Assembly: GCF_000422425.1 (NCBI RefSeq)
Contig: NZ_KE383832.1
Coordinates: 62,628 to 126,627 of the forward strand
Origin: Oceanospirillum beijerinckii DSM 7166
GTDB taxonomy: Bacteria > Pseudomonadota > Gammaproteobacteria > Pseudomonadales > Halomonadaceae
Length of the DNA: 64,000 nt
Direction: 5' to 3'
Shown: piece after piece, positions 18,930-29,022 of the stretch
Layout of the letters: the number at the start of each line of letters is the position of its first letter
Position numbering within the stretch: position 1 is the stretch's first letter
The notes under the pieces: model-generated
Told to the model about the DNA's origin: nothing
The model's database searches: none
What the model saw: only the letters and a program-made list of their open reading frames with translations
Made by a program: the position numbers and the translations under genes

Positions 18930-20525
18930 TCATGGGTTCCAAGCAGGGGACAAAACACGTTGCCCCCTGATTTTATAGACTTGGCTGTACTCTACCAGAG
19001 CTTCGCCAGTCATCTCTTGTGGTTGTTCCAGCCCCATGATTTTTAACAGGGTTGGCGCAATATCGCAAAGACGACCGTCAGATAATTTGATCTGTTGCTC
19101 GCGTTGGGTGAAATAAACCAAAGGTACCGGGAAGGTGGTGTGGGCGGTTTGAGCTTGACCGGATTCAGGATTTACCATCTGCTCGGCATTACCGTGGTCG
19201 GCGGTGATCAGGCATTCGCCTCCGACTTCTGCCAATGCCTCCGTGACTTTGCCCAGACTCTCATCCAGCGCTTCTACTGCTTTAACTGCGGCATCGTATT
19301 GGCCAGTATGACCCACCATATCGCCATTAGCGTAGTTACACACGATAAGGTCGTAGTCACCGCTCTTAATGGCCGCAACCAGCTTGTCGGTCACTTCCGG
19401 TGCACTCATTTCTGGTTGCAGATCGTAAGTGGCGACTTGAGGGGATGGCACCAGAACACGGGTTTCGCCCTCGTACTCGTCTTCACGACCACCGCTAAAG
19501 AAGAAGGTGACGTGAGCGTACTTTTCTGTCTCAGCAATACGCAGCTGAGTTTTGCCCTGACTGGCCATAAACTCACCCAACGTATTCACCAGTTTGTTTG
19601 GTGGGAAGGCAGTGCTGGTATCGATATCTGCCGCATACTCGGTCAGCATCACGAAGTCGGCCAGATTACGTACTACAGAGCGATCAAAACCGGAGAAGTT
19701 ACCTTCCACAAAACTGCGGGTGATCTCACGGGCTCGGTCGGCACGGAAGTTCATAAATAGCAGAGTGTCGCCATCTTCAATCTGAACGCTGTCACCGTTT
19801 GGACGGATACTGCTGGCGGCGACAAACTCATCGTTTTCGTCACGTTCGTAAGCGGCGTGCAGTGCGCTGAGAGCATCTTCAAACACATGTTCTGCCTGGG
19901 CCTGAGTCAGCAGGTTATAAGCCGCTTCTACACGCTCCCAGCGGTTATCACGATCCATGGCGTAGTAGCGACCAATAAGAGACGCAACAAAGCCGACACC
20001 CAGCTCTTTTAGCAGGGCATCGGTTTTTGCGATGGAAGGCTCTGCGCTACGGGGTGGCATATCACGACCGTCCAGGAAACCGTGAACATAGACCTTTTTC
20101 GCACCACGCTCAGCGGCCAGCTTACAGGCTGCCAGAATATGATCTTCATGGCTGTGTACACCACCCGGTGACAACAGGCCCATCAGGTGGACTGCTTTAT
20201 CTGCAGCCACCGCTTTATCAATGGCGGAGACTAAAGCATCATTGGAGAAGAAATCACCATCGGCAATGGATTTGGTGATACGGGTGAATTCCTGATACAC
20301 GGTGCGACCGGCACCCAGATTCATGTGGCCTACTTCTGAGTTACCCATCTGGCCTTCAGGCAGACCCACTGCCATACCAGAGGTTTCTACCAGAGCTTTC
20401 GGTTGGTTTTGCCACAACTGGTCCCAAACCGGGGTGTTCGCATTGTGGATAGCGTTATGTTCAGCGGTTTCGCTGTAACCAAAACCGTCAAGGATAATCA
20501 GTGCAGTAGGAGTACGTTTAGACAT
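18930..20525 (-). CDS. gpmI: 2,3-bisphosphoglycerate-independent phosphoglycerate mutase
   Basis: A 531-residue alkaline-phosphatase-superfamily enzyme of glycolysis. Metal and phospho-serine motifs are [19 protein letters not shown] (phospho-Ser), [38 protein letters not shown] and [11 protein letters not shown]. The last 19 residues or so extend past the usual end (about 512) and overlap the envC region; this tail looks like read-out after loss of a stop. It leads the gpmI-envC-ctpA-deacetylase row. Confidence 0.96.
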   Translation of the reverse strand: MSKRTPTALIILDGFGYSETAEHNAIHNANTPVWDQLWQNQPKALVETSGMAVGLPEGQMGNSEVGHMNLGAGRTVYQEFTRITKSIADGDFFSNDALVSAIDKAVAADKAVHLMGLLSPGGVHSHEDHILAACKLAAERGAKKVYVHGFLDGRDMPPRSAEPSIAKTDALLKELGVGFVASLIGRYYAMDRDNRWERVEAAYNLLTQAQAEHVFEDALSALHAAYERDENDEFVAASSIRPNGDSVQIEDGDTLLFMNFRADRAREITRSFVEGNFSGFDRSVVRNLADFVMLTEYAADIDTSTAFPPNKLVNTLGEFMASQGKTQLRIAETEKYAHVTFFFSGGREDEYEGETRVLVPSPQVATYDLQPEMSAPEVTDKLVAAIKSGDYDLIVCNYANGDMVGHTGQYDAAVKAVEALDESLGKVTEALAEVGGECLITADHGNAEQMVNPESGQAQTAHTTFPVPLVYFTQREQQIKLSDGRLCDIAPTLLKIMGLEQPQEMTGEALVEYSQVYKIRGQRVLSPAWNP

Positions 20526-20934
20526 GAGGTAATGAGGTCGCCGTTATAGGGTTGATCTCTAGGGATATCGGATAAGCGCTCCATAATACCGTAGTTTACC
20601 CAGAGCGCCCATACTCTTGGCGGACTCTTTCGCCGTAGATCGGCCATTAGAAAAGGTTTTTTGTCACAGATTAAGTCGTTATCGTGCACCGAAAAAGTGC
20701 CAGGCCCGGTAAAAAGCAGAGAAAAGATTCGGTCGACAGGAAAAAAATCAACGGAAAACAAAAAAGCTGGCTATCAAGGGCGGTAAAAAGCCGTTGAGGT
20801 TGTGTATACTTACTGCCCGAAAAATCGGGCGGGCTAAGCTCGATTTCATCATGAAGCAAAGGTAGTGATCTGTGTGCAGCCCAATATGCCAGGAAAATGG
20901 CATCTTTTGCGCCGGTGGCGTTTGTTTTGTGACT
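20526..20934. other. Intergenic region upstream of gpmI
   Basis: No gene is supported here. A short hairpin (GCCCGA AAAA TCGGGC, 20815-20830) and a TATACT at 20805-20810 are visible, but no good -35 box pairs with it. The promoters of gpmI (leftward) and of the rhodanese gene (rightward) must lie in or near this stretch; I cannot place them. Confidence 0.5.
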
Positions 20935-21076
20935 TATACCAAACAAGATAAGTTGTTGTAGGTCGGAAAAGCCGCAAGGCGTCTTCCGACAATCATCAGG
21001 TACCGGACAAATGTCGGATGGCGCTTCGCTTATCCAACCTACTCTGATATCAAGAAACTTATCGGGAATGCTATTA
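20935..21076. repeat. BIME-like repeat, copy B
   Basis: A near full-length copy, 142 bp. Outer end TATACCAAACAAGATAAG, REP unit GTAGGTCGGAAAAGCCGCA, spacer, inverted REP unit ending CGCTTATCCAACCTAC, outer end AACTTATCGGGAATGCTATT. It sits 30 bp upstream of the rhodanese gene. Confidence 0.88.
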
Positions 21077-21106
21077 GGTTTTTAATCAGGCCAACGAGGA
21101 AATACC

Positions 21107-21523
21107 TTGGAACAGTTTATTGAGTTTGCGACCAACCACTGGGAGCTGGCAGGCACGTTTGTCATCTTATTGATCCTGTGGTTGGTATATGAATTTACCA
21201 GTGGTACCAAATCACTGAGCAGTCATGAAGCCACCATGCTGGTGAACCGTGAAGACGGTGTTTTTCTGGATATTCGTGACCGTAACGACTTTAAAAAGGG
21301 CCACATCGCTGGCGCGGTAAATATCGCTCTGGCCAGCTTGAAAGATCGTACTGGTGAACTGGAAAAATACCGTAATAAGCCTGTGATTGTCGTGTGTAAA
21401 ATGGGTACTACAGCCAGCACCGCAGTGAGCATGCTGCAAAAAGAAGGTTTTGAAAATGCCCGTGCTTTGCGTGGTGGCATGAGTCAGTGGCAGGGTGATA
21501 GTCTGCCGGTTGTGACTAAGTAG
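21107..21523 (+). CDS. Membrane-anchored rhodanese-like protein (YibN type)
   Basis: A 138-residue protein with an N-terminal membrane helix (AGTFVILLILWLVYEF) and one rhodanese domain (about 40-138). The active-site loop is VVCKMGTTAST with the catalytic Cys. YibN-type rhodaneses sit next to secB in many gammaproteobacteria, as here. The stop-codon region is duplicated (see 21518-21558). The sulphur acceptor is unknown. Confidence 0.88.
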   Translation: MEQFIEFATNHWELAGTFVILLILWLVYEFTSGTKSLSSHEATMLVNREDGVFLDIRDRNDFKKGHIAGAVNIALASLKDRTGELEKYRNKPVIVVCKMGTTASTAVSMLQKEGFENARALRGGMSQWQGDSLPVVTK

Positions 21524-21558
21524 CAGGCACAAGGTTTTAAGTAGCAGGCACAAGGTTT
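21518..21558. repeat. 20-bp tandem direct repeat at the rhodanese stop codon
   Basis: AAGTAGCAGGCACAAGGTTT occurs at 21518-21537 and again, perfectly, at 21539-21558, one base apart. The first copy contains the TAG stop codon. It looks like a recent slippage duplication. Confidence 0.9.
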
Positions 21559-21676
21559 AGCGGGGATGCTAGACCGTACAGCGACTGGCAGTGAGCTTAT
21601 TTGATAGTGAGTAAACTGCCGGCAAACAAAAATATTTCTCTAGTGAAAATAGAGCACCTTAATTAAAGGAATACTC

Positions 21677-22141
21677 ATGAGCGAACAACAACCTCAATTC
21701 TCTCTGCAACGTATCTACGTTAAAGATCTGTCTTTTGAAGCTCCAGGCTCCCCTTTTATCTTCCAGCAGGATTGGGCGCCTAAGGTAAACCTGGATCTGA
21801 ACTCTAACAGCCAGCAGATCGCTGAAGATCTGTATGAGGTGGTGGTTTCTCTGACGGTTACCGTGACCAATCAGGAAGAAGGTCAGGAAGAGCCAAAAAC
21901 AGCGTTCCTGGTAGAAGTACAGCAAGCGGGCCTGTTCCACATTGCCGGTCTGGAAGAAGCGCAACTGCACCACACTCTGGGCGCTTTCTGCCCGAACGTA
22001 CTGTTCCCATACGCCCGTGAAGCGATCGACAATGCCGTTAACCGTGGTAGCTTCCCCGCACTGATGCTGGCACCGGTAAACTTTGACGCTCTGTACGCAG
22101 AAGCGATGCAGCGTCAGGCTGCAGAAGCTGGCAACGCTTAA
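21677..22141 (+). CDS. secB: Protein-export chaperone SecB
   Basis: A 154-residue cytosolic chaperone that delivers unfolded precursors to SecA. Diagnostic segments are [16 protein letters not shown], the acidic [11 protein letters not shown] region, and [20 protein letters not shown]. An AAAGGAA site lies about 6 bases before the ATG. rsmE follows after 3 bases, so the two are coupled. Confidence 0.96.
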   Translation: MSEQQPQFSLQRIYVKDLSFEAPGSPFIFQQDWAPKVNLDLNSNSQQIAEDLYEVVVSLTVTVTNQEEGQEEPKTAFLVEVQQAGLFHIAGLEEAQLHHTLGAFCPNVLFPYAREAIDNAVNRGSFPALMLAPVNFDALYAEAMQRQAAEAGNA

Positions 22142-22144
22142 TTT

Positions 22145-22870
22145 ATGGCGACACCGCGTATCTATACCCGACAGCCACTGGTTGTCAGGCAGGTCATCGA
22201 ACTGGATGATGCTGCGGCCCGCCATGTGGGCCTGGTACTGCGTATGAAAGCCGGACAGCCGCTAACGCTTTTTAATGGCGAAGGCGGCTGTTTTTCAGCC
22301 AGTATTGTACAGTCCAGTAAGCGCTCTGTTTCTGTTGAGCTGCTTGAACACTTCCCCGATGAGAAAGAATCTCCGCTTAAGGTGCATCTGGCGCAATCGA
22401 TCTCCAAAGGCGATCGCATGGAATACGCCATTCAAAAAGCCACCGAGCTGGGAATTTCTGAAATCACCCCCATCTATAGCGAACATGGTGATGTGCGCTT
22501 AAAAGCCGACCGGGCAGAAAAGAAGCAGCAGCATTGGCAGCAGGTGGCGATCAGTGCCTGTGAACAATGTCAGCGTAACCGCGTGCCAGTGGTACATGCC
22601 CCTGTATCTTTAGAGCAGTGGCTGCAACAGACACAAGCGGATCTCAAGTTGGTGCTGCATCATAGAACCGAGCAGAAGCTGAGTGGTTATGATCAACCGC
22701 AAACCGTGGCTTTGTTGATCGGGCCGGAAGGTGGACTGTCTGCCGCTGAAATTGCTTTGGCGGAGCAGCAGAATTTTAAGGCGCTGGCTCTGGGTCCCAG
22801 AGTGCTGCGAACTGAAACGGCACCTGTGGTAGCTATGAGCGTCTTACAGTATTGCTGGGGCGACTTTTAA
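22145..22870 (+). CDS. rsmE: 16S rRNA m3U1498 methyltransferase RsmE
   Basis: A 241-residue SPOUT enzyme: an N-terminal PUA-like domain and a C-terminal trefoil knot with the SAM-binding motifs LLIGPEGGLSAAEI and LALGPRVLRTETAP. It methylates U1498 of 16S rRNA. It starts 3 bases after secB and is followed by gshB after 72 bp, the common rsmE-gshB order. Confidence 0.95.
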   Translation: MATPRIYTRQPLVVRQVIELDDAAARHVGLVLRMKAGQPLTLFNGEGGCFSASIVQSSKRSVSVELLEHFPDEKESPLKVHLAQSISKGDRMEYAIQKATELGISEITPIYSEHGDVRLKADRAEKKQQHWQQVAISACEQCQRNRVPVVHAPVSLEQWLQQTQADLKLVLHHRTEQKLSGYDQPQTVALLIGPEGGLSAAEIALAEQQNFKALALGPRVLRTETAPVVAMSVLQYCWGDF

Positions 22871-22942
22871 TACGTGCTGGAGTTTTGACTTCCAAGCAAA
22901 AAATGCCCCCTAAATTTTTATCTCTAGTGCTGGAGAGTGACG

Positions 22943-23896
22943 ATGACGATCAAACTGGGTGTGGTGATGGATCCTATCGAAGGGATCAACTTTAAAAAAG
23001 ACACCACGCTGGCCATGTTATGGGCGGCTCAGGACCGTGGCTGGGAACTGTTTTATATGCGTCAGGATGATCTGTTCCTGCAGCAAGGCAAGGCTATGGC
23101 GGCGATGAAACCGTTGAAAGTCTCCCGTGACCCGGACAACTTTTACGAGCTGGGTGACGAGCAGATCGGCAGCATGGCCGAGCTGGATACTGTGCTGATG
23201 CGCAAAGACCCTCCGTTTGATACCGAATTTTTGAACGCCACCTATCTGCTGGAACAGGCAGAGCGTGAGGGCGTTTTAGTGGTGAACAAACCACAAAGTC
23301 TGCGTGACTGTAATGAAAAACTGTTTGCCCAGCAGTTCCCAGAGTGCTGTCCGCCGACGGTGGTCAGCCGTCGTCAGGATATTTTGCGTGCGTTTCACGC
23401 CGAGCATAAAGATGTGATCTTTAAGCCTCTGGATGGTATGGGCGGTACGGGTATCTTCCGTGTAAAAGAAGATGGACTCAATATGGGCGCGATTCTGGAA
23501 ACCCTGACCAAAATGGGTCAGGAACAGATTATGGCGCAGAAGTATCTGCCTGAGATTGTTGAGGGTGATACCCGAATTCTAATGGTCGATGGCAAGCCGG
23601 TATCTTACGGTCTGGCGCGTATTCCAACCAAGGGCGAGGTACGGGGTAACCTGGCGGCTGGTGGTTCCGGTGTCGGTCGCCCTCTGACCGATCGCGATTA
23701 CTGGCTGTGTGAACAAGTGGCTCCGGTCGTTAAAGAGAAAGGTCTGCTGTTTGTGGGGCTGGATGTGATTGGCGGGTATATGACCGAGTTGAATGTCACC
23801 AGTCCAACTTGTGTCCGTGAACTCAATGATCAGTTTGGTCTGGATATCGCAGCCGATCTGATGAATGTCATTGCCGAGAAACTGGCTGCCCGTTAA
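22943..23896 (+). CDS. gshB: Glutathione synthase
   Basis: A 317-residue ATP-grasp enzyme joining gamma-glutamylcysteine and glycine. Visible motifs: VMDPIEGINFKKDTT, NKPQSLRDCNEKLFA, FKPLDGMGGTGIFR, RIPTKGEVRGNLAAGG and ELNVTSPTCVRE. The ATG at 22943 has GGAG 7 bases upstream; an in-frame GTG at 22937 is less likely. It starts the gshB-tonB-yqgE-ruvX-pyrR-pyrB-pyrC' row, conserved in Pseudomonas. Confidence 0.96.
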   Translation: MTIKLGVVMDPIEGINFKKDTTLAMLWAAQDRGWELFYMRQDDLFLQQGKAMAAMKPLKVSRDPDNFYELGDEQIGSMAELDTVLMRKDPPFDTEFLNATYLLEQAEREGVLVVNKPQSLRDCNEKLFAQQFPECCPPTVVSRRQDILRAFHAEHKDVIFKPLDGMGGTGIFRVKEDGLNMGAILETLTKMGQEQIMAQKYLPEIVEGDTRILMVDGKPVSYGLARIPTKGEVRGNLAAGGSGVGRPLTDRDYWLCEQVAPVVKEKGLLFVGLDVIGGYMTELNVTSPTCVRELNDQFGLDIAADLMNVIAEKLAAR

Positions 23897-23935
23897 GGGA
23901 ACCTGATTGCTGGTTCGAAACTCTGATCATTTGTA

Positions 23936-24901
23936 ATGACTGATTTAAACACCATCACTCACCCGGATAGCCAGGTCTCCGCTCTGGACCGGTTAGCCTT
24001 TACCCTGTTATTGGCGCTGGTGGTGCACTTTCTGATCTGGGCAGGCTGGGATATGGCCTGGCCGGTCAACGAGGAACAGTCAAAAGCGAAGGTCATCAGC
24101 ACTCTGCATGTGACACTATCGCAAGGTCCGGCTGAAGTCGTGACAGAACCCGTAAAACATATTGCTGAACAAGATCAGCAGGGCAGTGGTCAAACAGATT
24201 TAGAGCAGGTGCCGGTACAGGCTGCAACGCCACCACCTGTCGAGACTAAAACCACTGACAAGCCGTTAGAGAAAACGCCAGCAGAAGCACCTGCTAAACT
24301 AAAAGAGGTTGAGCCAGTTCAGGTCGCAGAGGTGAAATCTGAGCAAAAATCTCAGCCCAAACCCGAGCCCATACCGGTAGCCAGGCAAGAGCCGCTAAAA
24401 GCCAATCAACCGGTCAAGTCGAGTGAAAATGTTAAAGCCCAGCAGCCCCCCAGTGTTGAAGCGGAAATCAATGCTCAGGCTCTGCTGGAGCGCAGTTTAG
24501 AGATTGCCCGCCTGGAGGCGGAGCAGCAGGCGCTGGTGAATCAGTATGCCCAGCGGCCGAAGATCAGAGCGATCTCGACTCAAACCGCCAAAGCCTCTGA
24601 TGATGCCTTTTATCTGCGTCAGTGGCAGGAGCGGATCGAACGTATGGGGAATCTGAACTATCCTGAGCGTGCAAGAGCAGAGAAGTTGTCAGGCCGCCTC
24701 AGGGTGCTGGTATCGCTGGAACCGGATGGTAACCTGCGTGATGTAAGGGTTTTGGAAACCTCAGGTCATGATGTTTTAGATCGGGCGGCAATCAATATTG
24801 TTCGTCTGTCAGCACCCTTTGCGCCTTTTCCCCCTTCGATTCGGGAGCGCACAGATATCCTCGAAATTATCCGTACCTGGCAGTTCGGGGATGCTAACTA
24901 A
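23936..24901 (+). CDS. TonB-family energy transducer protein
   Basis: A 321-residue inner-membrane/periplasm-spanning protein. One membrane helix is at about residues 19-42 (LAFTLLLALVVHFLIWAGW, with the TonB-type His). A Pro/Lys/Glu-rich spacer covers about 70-180. The C-terminal TonB domain (about 225-321) has NYPERARAEKLSGRLRVLV and the final RTWQF. This is the TonB paralogue found beside gshB and yqgE; no ExbB/ExbD genes are adjacent. Confidence 0.88.
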   Translation: MTDLNTITHPDSQVSALDRLAFTLLLALVVHFLIWAGWDMAWPVNEEQSKAKVISTLHVTLSQGPAEVVTEPVKHIAEQDQQGSGQTDLEQVPVQAATPPPVETKTTDKPLEKTPAEAPAKLKEVEPVQVAEVKSEQKSQPKPEPIPVARQEPLKANQPVKSSENVKAQQPPSVEAEINAQALLERSLEIARLEAEQQALVNQYAQRPKIRAISTQTAKASDDAFYLRQWQERIERMGNLNYPERARAEKLSGRLRVLVSLEPDGNLRDVRVLETSGHDVLDRAAINIVRLSAPFAPFPPSIRERTDILEIIRTWQFGDAN

Positions 24902-24953
24902 GTTGGTGATGAAGGTTTACTGAACATAAATCGCCATAAAGAAAGGTCAATTG

Positions 24954-25535
24954 ATGAGTCAATTCCAAAGTTTGCGTAACCATTTTCTGATTGCGATGCC
25001 TCATCTGGAAGATTCCAACTTTTCCGGCACCGTAACCTATATCTGTGAGCACAATGAAGATGGTGCCCTGGGTATAGTGATCAATAAACCTCTGGAGCAA
25101 CTGGAAGTGGCCGAACTGTTTGCTCAGTTGGAGCTACCTAATCCAAACAGCGGTTTGTCTGAGTACGAAGAAGTGGTCAGCCACATCTATGAAGGTGGCC
25201 CTGTACATCATGAAAGGGGCTTTATTGTTCATACCGGCGGTGCTGACTGGGATTCCAGTCTGCAGGTGAGTGATGAACTGTCGCTGACCACCTCGGTGGA
25301 TATTCTGGACGCGATTGCCAATCGTCGTGGCCCACAGCAGTTTCTGATTGCGTTGGGCTGTGCTGGTTGGGAAGGCGGTCAGCTGGAAAAGGAGCTGCAG
25401 GAAAATACCTGGCTGACCTGTCCCGCTAACAGTGCGGTGCTGTTTGATAGTCCATACGAAGGTAAGCTGCAGGCAGCCGCAGGGCTGCTAGGTATTGATA
25501 TCAACTTGCTGAGCAGTCAGGCCGGACACGCATGA
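24954..25535 (+). CDS. yqgE: YqgE/AlgH family protein
   Basis: A 193-residue protein with the UPF0301 pattern: NHFLIAMPHLEDSNFSGTV, GALGIVINKPL, YEGGPVHHERGFIVH and LGCAGWEGGQLEKEL. In Pseudomonas the homologue (AlgH) affects alginate and other regulation, but the biochemical role is unknown. The ATG at 24954 is preferred to the TTG three bases earlier; GAAAGG lies upstream. It overlaps ruvX by 4 bases (ATGA). Confidence 0.92.
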   Translation: MSQFQSLRNHFLIAMPHLEDSNFSGTVTYICEHNEDGALGIVINKPLEQLEVAELFAQLELPNPNSGLSEYEEVVSHIYEGGPVHHERGFIVHTGGADWDSSLQVSDELSLTTSVDILDAIANRRGPQQFLIALGCAGWEGGQLEKELQENTWLTCPANSAVLFDSPYEGKLQAAAGLLGIDINLLSSQAGHA

Positions 25536-25969
25536 GTCAGAACCCAGGACAACGTACTATTCTTGCCTTTGATTTTGGCACTACACGGATAGGTGTTGCG
25601 GTCGGCCAGGAGATGCTGGGCACCTCGACCGCACTGACGCCTATTCCGGCCCGTGATGGCATCCCTAATAAAGAAGAACTGAAGCGTTTGATTGATGACT
25701 GGCAACCCGATGCCTTTGTCGTCGGTATCCCGCTCAATATGGATGGCTCCGAAAGTGAAATGAGCCTTCGGGCGCGTAAATTTGGTAATCGTCTCTATGG
25801 CCAGTACGGTAAACCCTTTTTTGGCATGGACGAGCGTGGTACAACAAAACAAGCCAAAGCGATTGCCAAAGATCTGGGTCATAAGGGCAGCTATAAAGAT
25901 AACCCTGTGGACGGTATCGCCGCGCAATTGATTCTGGATTCCTGGTTTGAGCTCCAGGCTCAAGCCTGA
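25532..25969 (+). CDS. ruvX: RuvX/YqgF family RNase-H-fold nuclease
   Basis: A 145-residue RNase-H-fold protein: the first acidic residue is in LAFDFGTTRIGVAVG, and DERGTTKQAKAIAKD and KDNPVDGIAAQLIL carry the others. The family resolves Holliday junctions in some bacteria and functions in 16S rRNA 5'-end processing in E. coli. Translationally coupled to yqgE. Confidence 0.93.
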   Translation: MSQNPGQRTILAFDFGTTRIGVAVGQEMLGTSTALTPIPARDGIPNKEELKRLIDDWQPDAFVVGIPLNMDGSESEMSLRARKFGNRLYGQYGKPFFGMDERGTTKQAKAIAKDLGHKGSYKDNPVDGIAAQLILDSWFELQAQA

Positions 25970-26007
25970 TTTTTCGTGCCTGAAAAAGGATGGTTAAGGG
26001 TAGACCT

Positions 26008-26523
26008 ATGACACAAATCACGACTTTACCCGAGGTCGAGCAGTTGATCGCCCAGCTGGCCGATCAGCTTAAGCAGTATATCTCTGACAAACAGCTGGAT
26101 CATATCGCTATGGTGGGTATCCACTCCGGTGGCGTTTGGATCGCCGAGCGACTGCATCAGCTGCTGCAACACGATGAAGCTCTCGGTGCACTGGATATCT
26201 CTTTTTACCGCGATGATTATACCCGTGTGGGCTTAAACCCCAATGTGAAACCGTCTAATCTGCCATTTGCCACTGAAGATCGCCATATCGTACTGGTGGA
26301 TGATGTGGTTATGAGTGGTCGTACTATTCGAGCCGCAATGAATGAATTGTTTGATTACGGTCGCCCTGCATCCATCACGCTAGTGACGTTGTTGGATCTG
26401 CCGGGCCGTGAGCTGCCAATTCAACCGGATCTGTGCGCGCAGACTCTGAATCTGGCACCGGGTGAGCGCATCAAGCTGACCGGCCCGGAGAATATGGCGC
26501 TGGAGCTGCAAAGCTCGGAATAA
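26008..26523 (+). CDS. pyrR: PyrR bifunctional pyrimidine regulator / uracil phosphoribosyltransferase
   Basis: A 171-residue type I phosphoribosyltransferase fold with the PRPP motif VLVDDVVMSGRTIRAA. In Pseudomonas, PyrR in this position affects pyr gene control. The ATG at 26008 is chosen because AAGGG lies 7 bases upstream; the ATG at 25990 has its purine tract too close. No clear attenuator leader was seen before pyrB, only a weak stem-loop near 26598-26621. Confidence 0.9.
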   Translation: MTQITTLPEVEQLIAQLADQLKQYISDKQLDHIAMVGIHSGGVWIAERLHQLLQHDEALGALDISFYRDDYTRVGLNPNVKPSNLPFATEDRHIVLVDDVVMSGRTIRAAMNELFDYGRPASITLVTLLDLPGRELPIQPDLCAQTLNLAPGERIKLTGPENMALELQSSE

Positions 26524-26674
26524 GCTTTTATTTCTCAGCTGCTTGCTTCTAAAATTTTTGTTTCTAAGCTCATTGCGCTTAAGTACACATTTTAAGATAG
26601 GGTCCGCGTCCGTGGTCCCTACAAGTTGTAATAACCCGAATCCTTAACCCTGTAACGCTGGTGAGTACCGCCCC

Positions 26675-27748
26675 ATGACGTCGACGACAAATACAGGTCC
26701 TGTCTCTGATCCCAGGCATGTTCAGCTTACCGAAGACGGTAAACTCCGCCACTTTTTGACCATCGGTGGTCTGACAAAAGAGGTGTTGGAAGAGATTCTT
26801 GATACCGCTGACTCCTTTGTCAATATGGGCGAGCAGTCGGTGAAAAAAGTACCTCTGTTAAGAGGTAAAACCGTGGTGAATCTGTTTTTTGAAAACAGTA
26901 CCCGCACCCGTTCCACCTTTGAGCTGGCAGCGCAACGTCTGTCCGCTGACGTATTGAATCTGGATATCAGTAAGTCGGCGACTGCCAAGGGTGAAACCCT
27001 GATGGATACCCTGCAGAACCTGGAGGCGATGGGCAGTGATATGTTTGTCATTCGCCATGCAGACAGTGGCGCGCAGCACTTTATCGCCAGTCAGGTCGCG
27101 CCTAACGTCGCTATTATTAATGCCGGTGACGGTCGCCATGCGCACCCGACCCAGGCGATGCTGGATATGTACACTATCCGCAAACACAAAGGCGACTTCT
27201 CTAAACTGAAGGTCGCGATTGTCGGCGATATTCTGCACTCCCGAGTGGCCCGTTCACAGGTGCAGGCGCTGAATATCCTGGGGGCTGAGGAAGTGCGTCT
27301 GATCGGTCCTAAGACTCTGTTGCCAGAAACACTGAAGGGCTTAGGTGCCAAGCTTTACACCCGCATGGAAGATGGTCTGAAAGATGTGGATGTGGTGATC
27401 ATGCTGCGTCTGCAGAAAGAGCGTATGGATGGTGCTCTATTACCCAGTGAAGGTGAGTTCTATCGCTTGTATGGTCTGACGACTGAGAAGCTGAACTACG
27501 CGCGTCCTGATGCCATTGTGATGCACCCCGGCCCAATCAACCGCGGTGTTGAGATTGAATCTGCGGTAGCTGATGGTCCCCAATCGCTGATTCTGAATCA
27601 GGTGAGCTACGGTATCGCCATTCGTATGGCGGTGATGTCTATGGCAGTCAGCGGCCAGACTCAGCAAAAAGCTCAGCTTAATCAGGAGCAGGCTCAAGAG
27701 CCGCAAGATAATCAAAACGCGCAGACTAACGAGGAGACCTCCCGATGA
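26675..27748 (+). CDS. pyrB: Aspartate carbamoyltransferase catalytic subunit
   Basis: A 357-residue ATCase chain, first committed step of pyrimidine synthesis. Carbamoyl-phosphate and aspartate motifs are [48 protein letters not shown] and [11 protein letters not shown] Gln/Glu/Asn-rich tail of about 30 residues follows the usual end. The overlap of 4 bases with the dihydroorotase-like gene fits the Pseudomonas-type ATCase, which assembles with an inactive PyrC' partner. Confidence 0.96.
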   Translation: MTSTTNTGPVSDPRHVQLTEDGKLRHFLTIGGLTKEVLEEILDTADSFVNMGEQSVKKVPLLRGKTVVNLFFENSTRTRSTFELAAQRLSADVLNLDISKSATAKGETLMDTLQNLEAMGSDMFVIRHADSGAQHFIASQVAPNVAIINAGDGRHAHPTQAMLDMYTIRKHKGDFSKLKVAIVGDILHSRVARSQVQALNILGAEEVRLIGPKTLLPETLKGLGAKLYTRMEDGLKDVDVVIMLRLQKERMDGALLPSEGEFYRLYGLTTEKLNYARPDAIVMHPGPINRGVEIESAVADGPQSLILNQVSYGIAIRMAVMSMAVSGQTQQKAQLNQEQAQEPQDNQNAQTNEETSR

Positions 27749-29022
27749 AACTAACCATTTGTGGTGGTCGTCTGATCGATCCGGCGCAGCAGATTGATGA
27801 GCAGATCGATATCCATATCGCCGATGGTCGTGTACTGGCGTTGGGGCAGGCCCCGGCAGGCTTCAACCCCGAGCGTACGATTCATGCGGAAGGTCTGGTG
27901 GTTACACCGGGTTTTATCGATATTGGTGCTCATCTGCGTGAGCCGGGCCCGAGCTATAAGGGTAACCTACGCTCCGAAACCAAGGCGGCTCTGGCCGGCG
28001 GTTACACGACAATTTGCTGTCGCCCGGATACTTCGCCCTGTATCGACTCCTCTGCGGTGGTACAGCAGATTCAGGATAAGGTTGAGCTGCTTTCTCAAGC
28101 CAAGGTGATGCCGATTGGAGCCCTGACTCAAGGCCTGAAGGGAACTCACCTGAGTAATATGGCGGGTTTGCAGCATACCGGTTGTGTCGCGGTATCCAAT
28201 ATGCGTCAGCCGATTGAAAGCTCTCTGGTACTGCGCCGCTGTCTGGAATACGCCTCCACCTTTGATCTGCAGGTCGTGTTCTACCCGGAAGATCATTGGC
28301 TGAAAGCCGATGGTTGTGCCAATGAGGGCGCGCTGGCCAGCCGTTTAGGTCTGGGTGGAATCCCGGCTTCTGCAGAAGCCATTGGTCTGTCACGGGTGCT
28401 GCATCTGATCGAAACCACAGGCGTAAAAGCGCACTTTGGTATGCTGTCTACGGCTCGTGCTGTTGAGATGGTATCCAATGCTCAGAAACGGGGTTTACCG
28501 GTTACGGCCGATGTAGACATCGCGCACCTGATCTATACCGAAGCCGAGATCGATGGTTACAACAGCCAGTTCTATGTTGAACCACCACTGCGTAGCGCCA
28601 CGGATCGTGATGCGTTGCGTCAGGGGGTGAAGGATGGCGTATTAAGCGTAATCTCTTCTGCGCACTTGCCGCACGAAGAAGCGGCGAAGATGGCGCCGTT
28701 TGCGGCAGCTGAACCGGGTATGGCGACACTGGAAACCACGCTGTCTCAAGGTTTGGTACTGGTTGAGGAAGGCCTGTTAACTCTACCTCAGCTGATTGAG
28801 CGTCTGACCGATGGCCCAGCGAAAGCATTGGGGCTTTCGGTTGGGGGCTTAAGCGTTGGTCAACCGGCTGATCTGTGTCTGTTTGATGCGGGTATCGAGT
28901 GGCAAGTGACTCATGACAGTCTGTTTACCGCCGGTGAGAATACACCGCTGATGGGGCAGAGCGTTAAAGGTCAGGTACAGTTTGCCATCGTTGATGGTGA
29001 AGTGGCTTTTGAACGTGCTTAA
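27745..29022 (+). CDS. pyrC': Dihydroorotase-like protein PyrC', probably inactive structural partner of ATCase
   Basis: A 425-residue amidohydrolase-fold protein. Active dihydroorotases have an HxH zinc pair in the D-x-HxH-x-R-EPG motif; here the segment is [10 protein letters not shown], so the first His is replaced by Gly. The [11 protein letters not shown] and SSAHLPH regions are kept in part. In Pseudomonas such PyrC' proteins are catalytically dead but needed for the dodecameric ATCase. The gene overlaps pyrB by 4 bases, which supports that role. A functional dihydroorotase must be encoded elsewhere. Confidence 0.88.
   Translation: MKLTICGGRLIDPAQQIDEQIDIHIADGRVLALGQAPAGFNPERTIHAEGLVVTPGFIDIGAHLREPGPSYKGNLRSETKAALAGGYTTICCRPDTSPCIDSSAVVQQIQDKVELLSQAKVMPIGALTQGLKGTHLSNMAGLQHTGCVAVSNMRQPIESSLVLRRCLEYASTFDLQVVFYPEDHWLKADGCANEGALASRLGLGGIPASAEAIGLSRVLHLIETTGVKAHFGMLSTARAVEMVSNAQKRGLPVTADVDIAHLIYTEAEIDGYNSQFYVEPPLRSATDRDALRQGVKDGVLSVISSAHLPHEEAAKMAPFAAAEPGMATLETTLSQGLVLVEEGLLTLPQLIERLTDGPAKALGLSVGGLSVGQPADLCLFDAGIEWQVTHDSLFTAGENTPLMGQSVKGQVQFAIVDGEVAFERA

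Noticed and set aside
19095-19760. 221-codon plus-strand reading frame inside gpmI
   Set aside because: It is the antisense shadow of a well-conserved enzyme gene.
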